Below the pieces are notes generated by a model, which ran no database searches, had not been told where the DNA came from, and saw only the letters and a list, made by a program, of their open reading frames with translations. The position numbers were made by a program, and so were the translations under genes. 64,000 nucleotides of DNA from positions 1 to 64,000 of the forward strand of contig DATESN010000106.1 of assembly GCA_035270785.1 (NCBI GenBank), given 5' to 3'. The DNA is from DATESN01 sp035270785 (GTDB taxonomy: Bacteria > Bacillota > Clostridia > Lachnospirales > Lachnospiraceae). Positions 26,629-34,199 of the stretch are shown piece by piece. Every line of letters starts with the position of its first letter. Position 1 is the stretch's first letter.

Positions 26629-27885
26629 ATGAAAAACTTTAAAACAATTCTTACCTTTGAGCTAAAAAATTATTTTGAAAATAAAACATTTTTAATTTCC
26701 ACGATCTTAATTAGTGCGGTAGCGATTGTATGTATGTTTATACCAAGGTTTTTCGATGTATTTGGTGAAAAAAAAGATGCCGTGGTAAAAACAGAAGAAA
26801 TAGGAGATTCGGAGCAAGAAACCATTACGTATGATAATAAAATGATTATTTTCGATCCAGAATCTATAGTTAGTAAGGAAATGTTCAGTCAAACATTTCC
26901 CCAAACGGAATTATTGATAGCAGAAAGCAAAGAAGATGTTATTGAAATGGTTGAATCAAATAAAGCAAAAGCTGGATTTGTTATGAATAGTGCAACAAAT
27001 TATGAATATTATGTATTTAATAAGGGATTGTATGATTCGACGCAAAATAGTTTTTATCAGATGATTCAAGTACTCTCAAGAATGGAATATTGCAGCAAGA
27101 ACAACCTGGATTATGATGAGTTGGAGATGGCTTATCATGTTGAAATTACTTCAACGGTTGAAGTTCTAGGAAAAGATGCAATGAGTAATTATTGGTATTG
27201 TTATGGATTAGTTATTATTGTATTTATGTTAATTATCTTCTATGGCATTATGATTGCTACCAGTGTTACAACAGAAAAGAGCAATCGTTCTATCGAAGTA
27301 TTAGTTACAAGTACCAACCCTACAAGCTTATTGTTTGGAAAGGTATTTGCAGGAGCCATTGCAAGTTTGCTACAGGCTTCTATACTGCTTGGTAGTGTAT
27401 TAGGTTCCTATCAATTTAATAGAGATGCGTGGGGGTCACGCCTTGATATGATATTTAATATTCCGGCAGAGGTTTTAATTACATTTGCATTCTTTGGCTT
27501 AGGTGGATATTTGTTTTATGCATTTATTTATGGAATGGTAGGTGCATTAGTATCAAAGACAGAAGATATTAATAAGTCAGCAGGAAGTATTCAAATGATT
27601 ATCATGGTTGTATACTTTGTAGTGTTATTTCAATTACAAAATATAGATGGAATTGCAATTAAGATTGCTTCTTTTTTACCAATTAGCTCCTATAGTGCAA
27701 TGTTTGCTAGAGTGGCAATGGGTAAGGTTGAAATTTGGGAAATCATAATATCATTTACTATTTTAGTAGTATCTATTATTGGAATTGGAATTTTTGGAGC
27801 GAAAGTATATAGAAGTTCAACATTAAGATATGGTAATCCAATTAAATTAAGAACCATATTAAAATCGTTAAAGAATAAGGAATAA
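26629..27885 (+). CDS. ABC-2 type transporter permease (NatB-like)
   Basis: A 418-residue membrane protein with the ABC-2 exporter plan: one N-terminal TM (about 13-38), a large extracellular domain to about 180, then five to six C-terminal TMs. YGIMIATSVTTEKSNRSIEVLVTST near 220-245 is the characteristic intracellular loop of NatB-type permeases. The start is ATG 26629 (MKNFKTI); GGAGG at 26612-26616 lies within the end of the ATPase gene. A strong terminator follows. Confidence 0.9.
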   Translation: MKNFKTILTFELKNYFENKTFLISTILISAVAIVCMFIPRFFDVFGEKKDAVVKTEEIGDSEQETITYDNKMIIFDPESIVSKEMFSQTFPQTELLIAESKEDVIEMVESNKAKAGFVMNSATNYEYYVFNKGLYDSTQNSFYQMIQVLSRMEYCSKNNLDYDELEMAYHVEITSTVEVLGKDAMSNYWYCYGLVIIVFMLIIFYGIMIATSVTTEKSNRSIEVLVTSTNPTSLLFGKVFAGAIASLLQASILLGSVLGSYQFNRDAWGSRLDMIFNIPAEVLITFAFFGLGGYLFYAFIYGMVGALVSKTEDINKSAGSIQMIIMVVYFVVLFQLQNIDGIAIKIASFLPISSYSAMFARVAMGKVEIWEIIISFTILVVSIIGIGIFGAKVYRSSTLRYGNPIKLRTILKSLKNKE

Positions 27886-27919
27886 TTTTTAATGGAGTGA
27901 GAAAAATATTCATGAAGTG

Positions 27920-27949
27920 AAAAATGCCGAGCAAATGCTCGGCATTTTT
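27920..27949. terminator. Bidirectional terminator
   Basis: AAAAATGCCGAGC (27920-27932) pairs perfectly with GCTCGGCATTTTT (27937-27949) around AAAT. It ends the NatAB-like operon (plus) and the FMN reductase gene (minus). Confidence 0.95.
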
Positions 27950-27982
27950 CATAGTATTGTGAGTTTTTGTCAGCCATGAAAA

Positions 27983-28600
27983 CTATCGAATAAAGTTAGT
28001 GTGAATCTTTGCATCAAGAGTTGGTTGAATAATTCCTGAACTTTTGCCTGCGTTAATGGATTTTAATAGCCAAGCCATATTTTTACCTAAAGTTTTCATA
28101 ATCTGTAATCCTTCTAAATCCTTTAAGACATCTTCGGGACAACTACCATGTACCATATTCCAATATTGAGATGATACAAGGGGCATGTTGTTCATTAAGA
28201 AATATTTATTTATTACATCAAGAGCTGCGGTAGTTCCGGCCCTTCTTGCGGAAGCAATTGCTGCGGCAGGTTTGTAAGATAAACAATTACCAGCATAAAA
28301 CATACGATCTAAAAGGGAAATAAGGGAACCATTTGGGGAAGCATAATAAACGGGAGAACCAACAATAATTCCATCCGCTTCCGCTGCTTTAGATAAAGCA
28401 AAATTTACCGTCTCTCCTGGTAAGATGCATTGGTTATCTTTGCATTTTCCGCAAGCAATACAACCTGATATAGGCTGAGTGCCAATATGGAATAGCTCTG
28501 TTTCAATACCTTCTTCATGAAGGGAGGATGCCACTGCATGTAATGCGGTATAAGTACAACCATTGACATGTGGACTGCCATTAATTAATAACACTTTCAT
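27983..28600 (-). CDS. NAD(P)H-dependent FMN reductase family protein
   Basis: A 205-residue flavodoxin-like protein starting MKVLLINGSPHVNG, the phosphate-binding loop for FMN. It has a cysteine cluster Cys47, Cys50, Cys53 and Cys58 (SGCIACGKCKDNQC) seen in iron-sulfur flavoprotein-type reductases. GSPVYYASPNG near 81-92 is the second flavin loop. It probably transfers electrons from NAD(P)H to flavin or a small acceptor. RBS CAGGAG precedes the ATG. It is divergent from the metal-responsive arsR-type gene and may be linked to metal or redox stress; that link is inference. Confidence 0.85.
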   Translation of the reverse strand: MKVLLINGSPHVNGCTYTALHAVASSLHEEGIETELFHIGTQPISGCIACGKCKDNQCILPGETVNFALSKAAEADGIIVGSPVYYASPNGSLISLLDRMFYAGNCLSYKPAAAIASARRAGTTAALDVINKYFLMNNMPLVSSQYWNMVHGSCPEDVLKDLEGLQIMKTLGKNMAWLLKSINAGKSSGIIQPTLDAKIHTNFIR

Positions 28601-28761
28601 TTAAACTCCTGTCTGCATTTTTTCTAATGCACAAATAGTAATTGTTAAAGATACATTATAACGCATTTTATTAAATTTGTATTCAGTAATAAATACAATG
28701 TCATAATATATAATAATATGTTCTGTGTATAAAAATGCTACAAAAAAAATATAAAATACTA

Positions 28762-28822
28762 TTGACATAATCTTGATAAGTGATAATATGAATACACAGA
28801 CATATGAACGTACAGACATATG
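28762..28822 (+). promoter_or_regulatory. Promoter and repeat-containing operator of the arsR/cad operon
   Basis: TTGACA (28762-28767) and TAATAT (28784-28789) are 16 bases apart. Just downstream, ACAGACATATG occurs twice (28796-28806 and 28812-28822) with a 16-base period, and ATATG...CATAT forms an imperfect dyad. ArsR/SmtB repressors typically bind AT-rich dyads over the start region, so this is the probable operator. Confidence 0.6.
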
Positions 28823-28854
28823 TTAATATATAAAAGGAGAAAATAATTCTGGAT

Positions 28855-29223
28855 ATGAAAAATAATGAAATAATTCCATGTGGGTGTAAGGAAGTTCATG
28901 AAGATATTATAAAGATGGTAAATGAAAAGATACCACAAGAAGAAAAGTTGTTTGATCTGGCAGATTTTTTTAAAGTATTTGCAGACTCTACGCGAATAAG
29001 GATTCTAAATGTGCTACTTTGTTCGGAAATGTGTGTATGTGACTTGGCAAGCATATTAAATATGTCACAATCTGCAATTTCACACCAATTAAGAAACCTA
29101 AAGCAGATGGATCTTGTTCGTAATCGAAGAGAAGGAAAGTTAATGATCTATTTCTTGTCGGATGGACATATATCAACAATCTTAAGTCAGGGATTGGATC
29201 ATATCGAAGAAAATAGTAGATGA
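28855..29223 (+). CDS. Metal-sensing ArsR/SmtB-family repressor (CadC-like)
   Basis: A 122-residue winged-helix repressor, expected to release DNA when Zn, Cd or Pb binds. Two metal sites can be read. The alpha3N-type site has Cys9 and Cys11 with Cys60 and Cys62 in MCVCDLA. The alpha5-type site has Asp103, His105, His116 and Glu119, the exact spacing of SmtB (D-x-H-x10-H-x2-E). The recognition helix is SQSAISHQLRNLKQMDLV (71-88). AAGGAG lies 15 bases before the ATG, rather far; a non-ATG start slightly upstream is possible. It heads the operon of HMA protein and P-type ATPases. Confidence 0.9.
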   Translation: MKNNEIIPCGCKEVHEDIIKMVNEKIPQEEKLFDLADFFKVFADSTRIRILNVLLCSEMCVCDLASILNMSQSAISHQLRNLKQMDLVRNRREGKLMIYFLSDGHISTILSQGLDHIEENSR

Positions 29224-29321
29224 TATGAGAGCATGCAACGCATGCAGACGGGAGTATGTTGAATGTAAAGCATATTCAACTATTGATATGAGAGCATGCA
29301 ACGCATGCGGACGGGAGTATG
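29221..29321. repeat. 38-base direct repeat pair flanking a hairpin
   Basis: Copies at 29221-29258 and 29284-29321 differ at one base. Each contains GCATGCAACGCATGC, itself an inverted repeat, and ends in GACGGGAGTATG. The first begins at the arsR-type stop codon; the second supplies the RBS (GGGAG) of the HMA gene. Between them GTTGAAT (29258-29264) can pair with ATTCAAC (29274-29280). Confidence 0.9.
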
Positions 29322-29322
29322 A

Positions 29323-29547
29323 ATGAGGAAAGTCTATATATTAGAAGATTTGGATTGCGCGCACTGCGCGACTAAAATAGAAGAAGGAATAGGTAAATTG
29401 CAAGGTGTCATTACGTGTAATATATCATTTATGACTAAAAAAATGGTTCTTGAGGTTGAAGAAGATAAAATAGAAAAGATATTGGTAGATGCAAAAAAAA
29501 TAATAAAAAAGTTAGAACCTGATATAACAGTCATAGAAAAAGTATAG
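29323..29547 (+). CDS. Heavy-metal-associated (HMA) domain protein
   Basis: A 74-residue single-domain ferredoxin-fold metal carrier with Cys12-x-His14-Cys15 (DLDCAHCATKIE) as the binding loop. It likely delivers metal to, or regulates, the P-type ATPase encoded 47 bases downstream, whose own N-terminus lacks an HMA domain. GGGAG lies 5 bases before the ATG and comes from the second 38-base repeat copy. The CAHC motif differs from the TCxxC of the copper ATPase further on and fits Zn/Cd use, though this is an inference. Confidence 0.88.
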   Translation: MRKVYILEDLDCAHCATKIEEGIGKLQGVITCNISFMTKKMVLEVEEDKIEKILVDAKKIIKKLEPDITVIEKV

Positions 29548-29594
29548 TATTAGGATTTGAATAAATGGTATGAAATGCATCAGGGAGAGAATGA

Positions 29595-31472
29595 ATGACA
29601 AAAAAGATGAAAAAAAGATTGCACCAAATTATAATAAGTATTGTACTATTGTTGATAGCAGTCATTGCAAAAAGGCTGATCAAGGATTTGAATACCAATT
29701 TGGAATTAGCGTTGTTCTTAGTAGCATATTTTTCGATTGGACACAATGTCCTTAAACAAGCAGGTAAAAACATAGTAAACGGTCAAGTATTTGATGAAAA
29801 TTTTCTTATGACAATTGCAACCATGGGTGCATTTTTTGTTGGTGAATACCCAGAGGCCGTATTTGTAATGCTTTTTTATCAAGTGGGTGAGTTTTTTCAA
29901 TCTTATGCAGTTAATAAATCTAGAAAATCTATAGCAGATTTAATGGATATACGTCCAGACTATGCAAATGTAATGAGGAATCGTAGCATTTTAGTAGTGG
30001 ATCCAGAAGAAGTTTCTATTGGTGAAGTTATTGTCATTAAACCAGGAGAAAAAGTACCCTTGGACGGTAGGATTATAAAGGGAAATTCCATCATTGATAC
30101 CATGGCTCTTACAGGAGAAAGTGTTCCCCGAGAAGTCTTGTGTGGGGAAGATGTCATAAGCGGATGTATAAACATAACAGGAGTTATTGAGGTGGAAGTA
30201 AAAAGAGCGTTTGGCGAATCGACGGTAAGTAAGATTTTAGAACTAGTGGAGAATGCAAGTAGTAAAAAAGCAGAAGCAGAAAACTTTATTACCAAATTTG
30301 CAAAGTACTATACACCAGCGGTTGTCATTAGTGCTGCAGTATTAGCTATTATTCCCCCATTGGTACTAGGTGGAGGGTGGTATCACTGGTTATATAGAGC
30401 ATTAACATTTTTAGTTATTTCGTGCCCATGTGCATTAGTTATTTCTATTCCATTAAGTTTTTTTGGAGGTTTGGGGGGAGCAGGAAGACATGGCATTCTT
30501 ATAAAAGGGAGCAATTACCTTGAAGCTTTAGCAAAAACAGAAATTATCGTTATGGATAAAACGGGAACACTTACAAAAGGAACTTTTATAGTGAAAGAAA
30601 TTGTTCCCTCTAAAAATAGTGAAGTAACCAAGGAAGAACTTTTAGAAATAATTGCATATGCAGAAAGTTATTCCACCCATCCTATTTCTAAGTCTTTATT
30701 AATGGCTTATAATAAGGAAATAGTAAAAGATAAAATAGGGGAAGTAAAAGAAATTGCTGGTCTTGGAGTTTTGGCTGTAATAAACGGTAAGAATATTGTT
30801 GTAGGTAATAAAAAATTAATGAAACAAAACAATATTATAGTTGAAAGTCCAAAAGAAGTTGGTACGGTAGTTTATGTGACAATGGAACAAACTTATTTGG
30901 GATATATTGTAATTGGAGATGAAATAAAAGAGGATGCACAAAAAGCAATTAAAGAATTAAAAGAAGCAGGTATTAAAAAGATTATTATGCTGACTGGAGA
31001 TAGAAAAGAAATTGCCAAAAGTGTAGCGAATGAATTGGACATTCAAGAGGTTTATTCTGAATTGTTGCCAGTTGATAAGGTAGATAGAATGGAATCTATA
31101 TTAGCACATAAAACAGATAGTGGAAAACTCATTTTTGTAGGAGATGGAATAAATGATGCACCAGTCCTTGCAAGAGCAGACATAGGAATTGCCATGGGAG
31201 CTCTTGGTTCAGATGCGGCTATTGAGGCAGCTGATATTGTAATAATGACAGATGAGCCATCAAAGATTCCACTAGCTATTAAGATTTCAAAGAAAACATT
31301 ATTAATTGTAAAACAAAACATTATACTAGCATTAGGAGTCAAAGCACTTGTCTTGATACTAGCAACGATAGGTTATGCAAGCATGTGGGCAGCTGTTTTC
31401 GCTGATGTAGGGGTAGCCTTTCTGGCAATATTAAATGCTATGCGTGCAATGAACATAAAAAATAAGGCTTAA
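29595..31472 (+). CDS. cadA: P1B-type ATPase, Zn/Cd/Pb-exporting
   Basis: A 625-residue heavy-metal ATPase. Membrane helices lie at the N-terminus, a TGES actuator loop near residue 175, the membrane motif SCPCALVISIP near 278, DKTGTLT phosphorylation Asp near 325, an HP motif (THPIS) near 363, and GDGINDAP near 517. CPC-x4-S-x-P is the P1B-2 signature of Zn/Cd/Pb pumps, unlike CPC-x6-P of copper pumps. No N-terminal HMA domain is fused; it is encoded separately upstream. RBS GGGAG lies 7 bases before the ATG. Regulation by the ArsR-type repressor is likely. Confidence 0.92.
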   Translation: MTKKMKKRLHQIIISIVLLLIAVIAKRLIKDLNTNLELALFLVAYFSIGHNVLKQAGKNIVNGQVFDENFLMTIATMGAFFVGEYPEAVFVMLFYQVGEFFQSYAVNKSRKSIADLMDIRPDYANVMRNRSILVVDPEEVSIGEVIVIKPGEKVPLDGRIIKGNSIIDTMALTGESVPREVLCGEDVISGCINITGVIEVEVKRAFGESTVSKILELVENASSKKAEAENFITKFAKYYTPAVVISAAVLAIIPPLVLGGGWYHWLYRALTFLVISCPCALVISIPLSFFGGLGGAGRHGILIKGSNYLEALAKTEIIVMDKTGTLTKGTFIVKEIVPSKNSEVTKEELLEIIAYAESYSTHPISKSLLMAYNKEIVKDKIGEVKEIAGLGVLAVINGKNIVVGNKKLMKQNNIIVESPKEVGTVVYVTMEQTYLGYIVIGDEIKEDAQKAIKELKEAGIKKIIMLTGDRKEIAKSVANELDIQEVYSELLPVDKVDRMESILAHKTDSGKLIFVGDGINDAPVLARADIGIAMGALGSDAAIEAADIVIMTDEPSKIPLAIKISKKTLLIVKQNIILALGVKALVLILATIGYASMWAAVFADVGVAFLAILNAMRAMNIKNKA

Positions 31473-31542
31473 CTATAAGATAATTGCAGGTCAGTACCAT
31501 TTTAATGATATAGACCTGTTTTGGAAAAGGAGTTGAATATTA

Positions 31543-34125
31543 ATGACAAAACAAAAGTATGAGATAACGGGAATGACTTGTTCAGCATGTTCATCTCGAG
31601 TAGAAAAGAATGTTTCGAAATTAGAGGGAATAAAAAGTACTAGCGTTAATTTACTTACCAATAGTATGCAAGTAGAATATGATGAAACAGTACAAAATGA
31701 TAATACAATTATAAAAAGTGTAAAAGATGCTGGATATGGAGCTTCCTTATGGCATGGGTTGTTAACAGGAGATAGCAAAAGTAGTGGAAAGAAAGATATT
31801 GTAGTAGAAAGTGAGAAAGAAGCAGATAGTACTAAAATTAGATTGTGGATTTCTATTGGATTTTTAATTCCACTTATGTATTTGTCCATGTATCATATGT
31901 TTAAGACCTGGTTTGGCTTACCCATACCATCGTTTATAATGGAACTCTTCCATGGGGATAAAAATGCACTAAGTAATGTATTTACTCAATTTCTTCTATT
32001 GATACCAATTTTAGTTGTAAATAAGAAGTATTTTGAAAAGGGATTTCAAACATTATTAATGGCAAGTCCAAATATGGATAGCTTGATTGCTATTGGAAGC
32101 AGTGCTGCAACAATTTATGGAATTTTTGCTATCTATAAAATAGGATATGGATTAGGCCATGGAGATATGACACTAGTATCACAATATTCTATGGATATTT
32201 ATTTTGAATCCGCTGGTACGATATTAACCCTTATTACTGTAGGTAAATATTTAGAGGCTAAGTCAAAAGGAAAGACAAGTGAAGCAATTACTAAACTGAT
32301 GGACTTGTCACCGAAAACAGCTATCATTGACGTTCATGGACAGGAGCTAGAAGTACCAATAGAACAGTTAAAAGTGGATGATATTTTTATAGTGAAACCG
32401 GGAAGCTTAATACCTGTTGACGGTATCGTCATAGAAGGTAATTCTAGTATTGATGAATCCGCGATTACAGGGGAAAGTATACCAGTAGAAAAGACACTAG
32501 GTGATAATGTAATGTCAGCTTCGGTAAATCGTTCGGGATATTTAAAGTGCAAGGCTGTGAAAGTGGGTGAAGATACAACTCTTTCTCAAATCATAAAATT
32601 AGTGGAAGAGGCAAGTGCTAGTAAAGCACCAATTGCTAAAATGGCTGATAAAATAGCGGGTGTCTTTGTTCCAACAGTCATAGGAATTGCAGTAATAGCT
32701 GTAGCTATATGGTTACTAGTGGGAGCTAGTTTCGAATTTGCCATATCTATAGGAATAGCAATTTTAGTTATTTCTTGCCCATGTGCACTTGGACTTGCTA
32801 CTCCGGTTGCAATTATGGTCGGTACCGGAGTAGGAGCAAAAAATGGCATCTTAATTAAATCCGGTGAAGCCCTTCAATTGGCGAAAGAAATAGATACTGT
32901 TGTTTTAGATAAAACGGGAACAATAACAGAAGGAAAACCAAGGGTTACGGATGTTATTTTATTCTCCAATACGTTAAATACAGAACAGTTAATTCGGAAA
33001 GCTGCGGCTTTAGAAATCAGAAGTGAGCATCCCTTGGCAGAAGCAATTGTAGACGAAGCAAATAGAATAGGAAAAGAAAATCAAGAATTAGAATTTTCAC
33101 TAGACCAAGTAATGGATTTTCATGCGGAGTTTGGAAGAGGAGTGGAAGGAAAGCTTACAGATGGACACTTTTATTTTACGGGAAATCAGAAATATGTCCA
33201 GAATAAAGGAATCATCTTTCACGAAGAACAGATAGCATGTATCAATCATTTTGCAGAAAGTGGAAAGACTCCACTTCTTTTTGGAAGAGAGAAAGAATTA
33301 ATAGGGGTAATAGCAGTAGCTGATACGATTAAACCTAGTAGTATGGCAGCTATTCAAGAATTAAAAGCCATGAATATTAAAACAATTATGCTGACGGGAG
33401 ATAATAAAAGAACAGCAGAAGCGGTACGAAAAGCATTAGATATAGAAGAAGTAGTGGCTGAAGTACTTCCAGCCGAAAAAGAAGCTAAAATAGCTGAGCT
33501 GAGAGCGCAAGGTAGGAAAGTTGCAATGATAGGAGATGGAGTTAATGATGCTCCAGCACTTGCCTCGGCGGACGTTGGAATTGCAATCGGGGCAGGTACG
33601 GATGTTGCAATTGAGAGTGCCGATATTATCTTAATGAAAAGTGATTTACAAGACGTTGTAACAGCAATTAAGTTAAGCAAAGCTGTCATTGTGAATATAA
33701 AAGAAAATCTTTTTTGGGCATTCTTTTATAATATAATAGGGATTCCAGTAGCCGCTGGAGTATTTTATAGTTGGTTAGGGTGGAAGTTAAATCCAATGAT
33801 TGGAGCAGCAGCAATGAGCTTTAGTAGCATTTTTGTTGTAGGAAATGCCCTTAGACTTCGTAATTTCAAGGTGAAAGGAAGGAAAAAAAAGGAGGATGAG
33901 AAAGTGGAAGAAAAAATAGAGAAAATAATCAATATCGATGGAATGATGTGTGGACATTGTACTGCTAGCGTGGAAAAGGTACTAAAGAGTTTGAAAGACG
34001 TTACGGATGTAAAAGTTAGTCTTGAGGAAAAGAATGCAACAATAACCATGAATCATAAGATTACTGATGAATTAATTACACAGAAGATAAAGGAAGCTGG
34101 ATACGAAGTGACATCCATAAAATAA
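31543..34125 (+). CDS. copA: P1B-type ATPase, copper-exporting, with N- and C-terminal HMA domains
   Basis: An 860-residue copper pump. An N-terminal HMA domain (GMTCSACSSRVEK, Cys near 13 and 16) precedes eight TM helices with TGESIPVE near 309, SCPCALGLATP (CPC-x6-P, copper type) near 412, DKTGTITEG near 456, HPLAE and GDGVNDAPA. After the last TM helices a Lys/Glu linker leads to a second HMA domain with GMMCGHCTASVEK (about 803-815). A C-terminal HMA is unusual for CopA, which normally ends after the last helix. AAGGAG lies 10-11 bases before the ATG. No CopY or CsoR regulator is adjacent; it lies 70 bases after cadA. Confidence 0.93.
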   Translation: MTKQKYEITGMTCSACSSRVEKNVSKLEGIKSTSVNLLTNSMQVEYDETVQNDNTIIKSVKDAGYGASLWHGLLTGDSKSSGKKDIVVESEKEADSTKIRLWISIGFLIPLMYLSMYHMFKTWFGLPIPSFIMELFHGDKNALSNVFTQFLLLIPILVVNKKYFEKGFQTLLMASPNMDSLIAIGSSAATIYGIFAIYKIGYGLGHGDMTLVSQYSMDIYFESAGTILTLITVGKYLEAKSKGKTSEAITKLMDLSPKTAIIDVHGQELEVPIEQLKVDDIFIVKPGSLIPVDGIVIEGNSSIDESAITGESIPVEKTLGDNVMSASVNRSGYLKCKAVKVGEDTTLSQIIKLVEEASASKAPIAKMADKIAGVFVPTVIGIAVIAVAIWLLVGASFEFAISIGIAILVISCPCALGLATPVAIMVGTGVGAKNGILIKSGEALQLAKEIDTVVLDKTGTITEGKPRVTDVILFSNTLNTEQLIRKAAALEIRSEHPLAEAIVDEANRIGKENQELEFSLDQVMDFHAEFGRGVEGKLTDGHFYFTGNQKYVQNKGIIFHEEQIACINHFAESGKTPLLFGREKELIGVIAVADTIKPSSMAAIQELKAMNIKTIMLTGDNKRTAEAVRKALDIEEVVAEVLPAEKEAKIAELRAQGRKVAMIGDGVNDAPALASADVGIAIGAGTDVAIESADIILMKSDLQDVVTAIKLSKAVIVNIKENLFWAFFYNIIGIPVAAGVFYSWLGWKLNPMIGAAAMSFSSIFVVGNALRLRNFKVKGRKKKEDEKVEEKIEKIINIDGMMCGHCTASVEKVLKSLKDVTDVKVSLEEKNATITMNHKITDELITQKIKEAGYEVTSIK
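33904..34125 (+). CDS. Possible nested CopZ-like copper chaperone (internal start within copA)
   Basis: Within copA, AAGGAGG (33889-33895) lies 8 bases before an in-frame GTG (codon 788). Translation from there would give a 73-residue protein consisting of just the C-terminal HMA domain, with the GMMCGHC metal loop, the size of free CopZ chaperones. The purine-rich stretch could simply encode the Lys/Glu linker, so this is a hypothesis. It could equally be a trace of a former separate copZ that became fused in frame. Confidence 0.4.
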   Translation: MEEKIEKIINIDGMMCGHCTASVEKVLKSLKDVTDVKVSLEEKNATITMNHKITDELITQKIKEAGYEVTSIK

Positions 34126-34149
34126 CAAAATAATTAAATTGTATAACTA

Positions 34150-34185
34150 AAAGAGCATATCAAGTACCCGATATGCTCTTTCTAT
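34150..34185. terminator. Bidirectional terminator, copA / glyA
   Basis: AAAGAGCATATC (34150-34161) pairs with GATATGCTCTTT (34170-34181) around an 8-base loop, with T-rich flanks on both strands. Confidence 0.9.
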
Positions 34186-34199
34186 TTAAATATAATTTA

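Noticed and set aside
29221..29321. Possible CRISPR-like repeats
   Set aside because: Only two copies, a 25-base spacer that is itself a hairpin, and no cas genes in the window.
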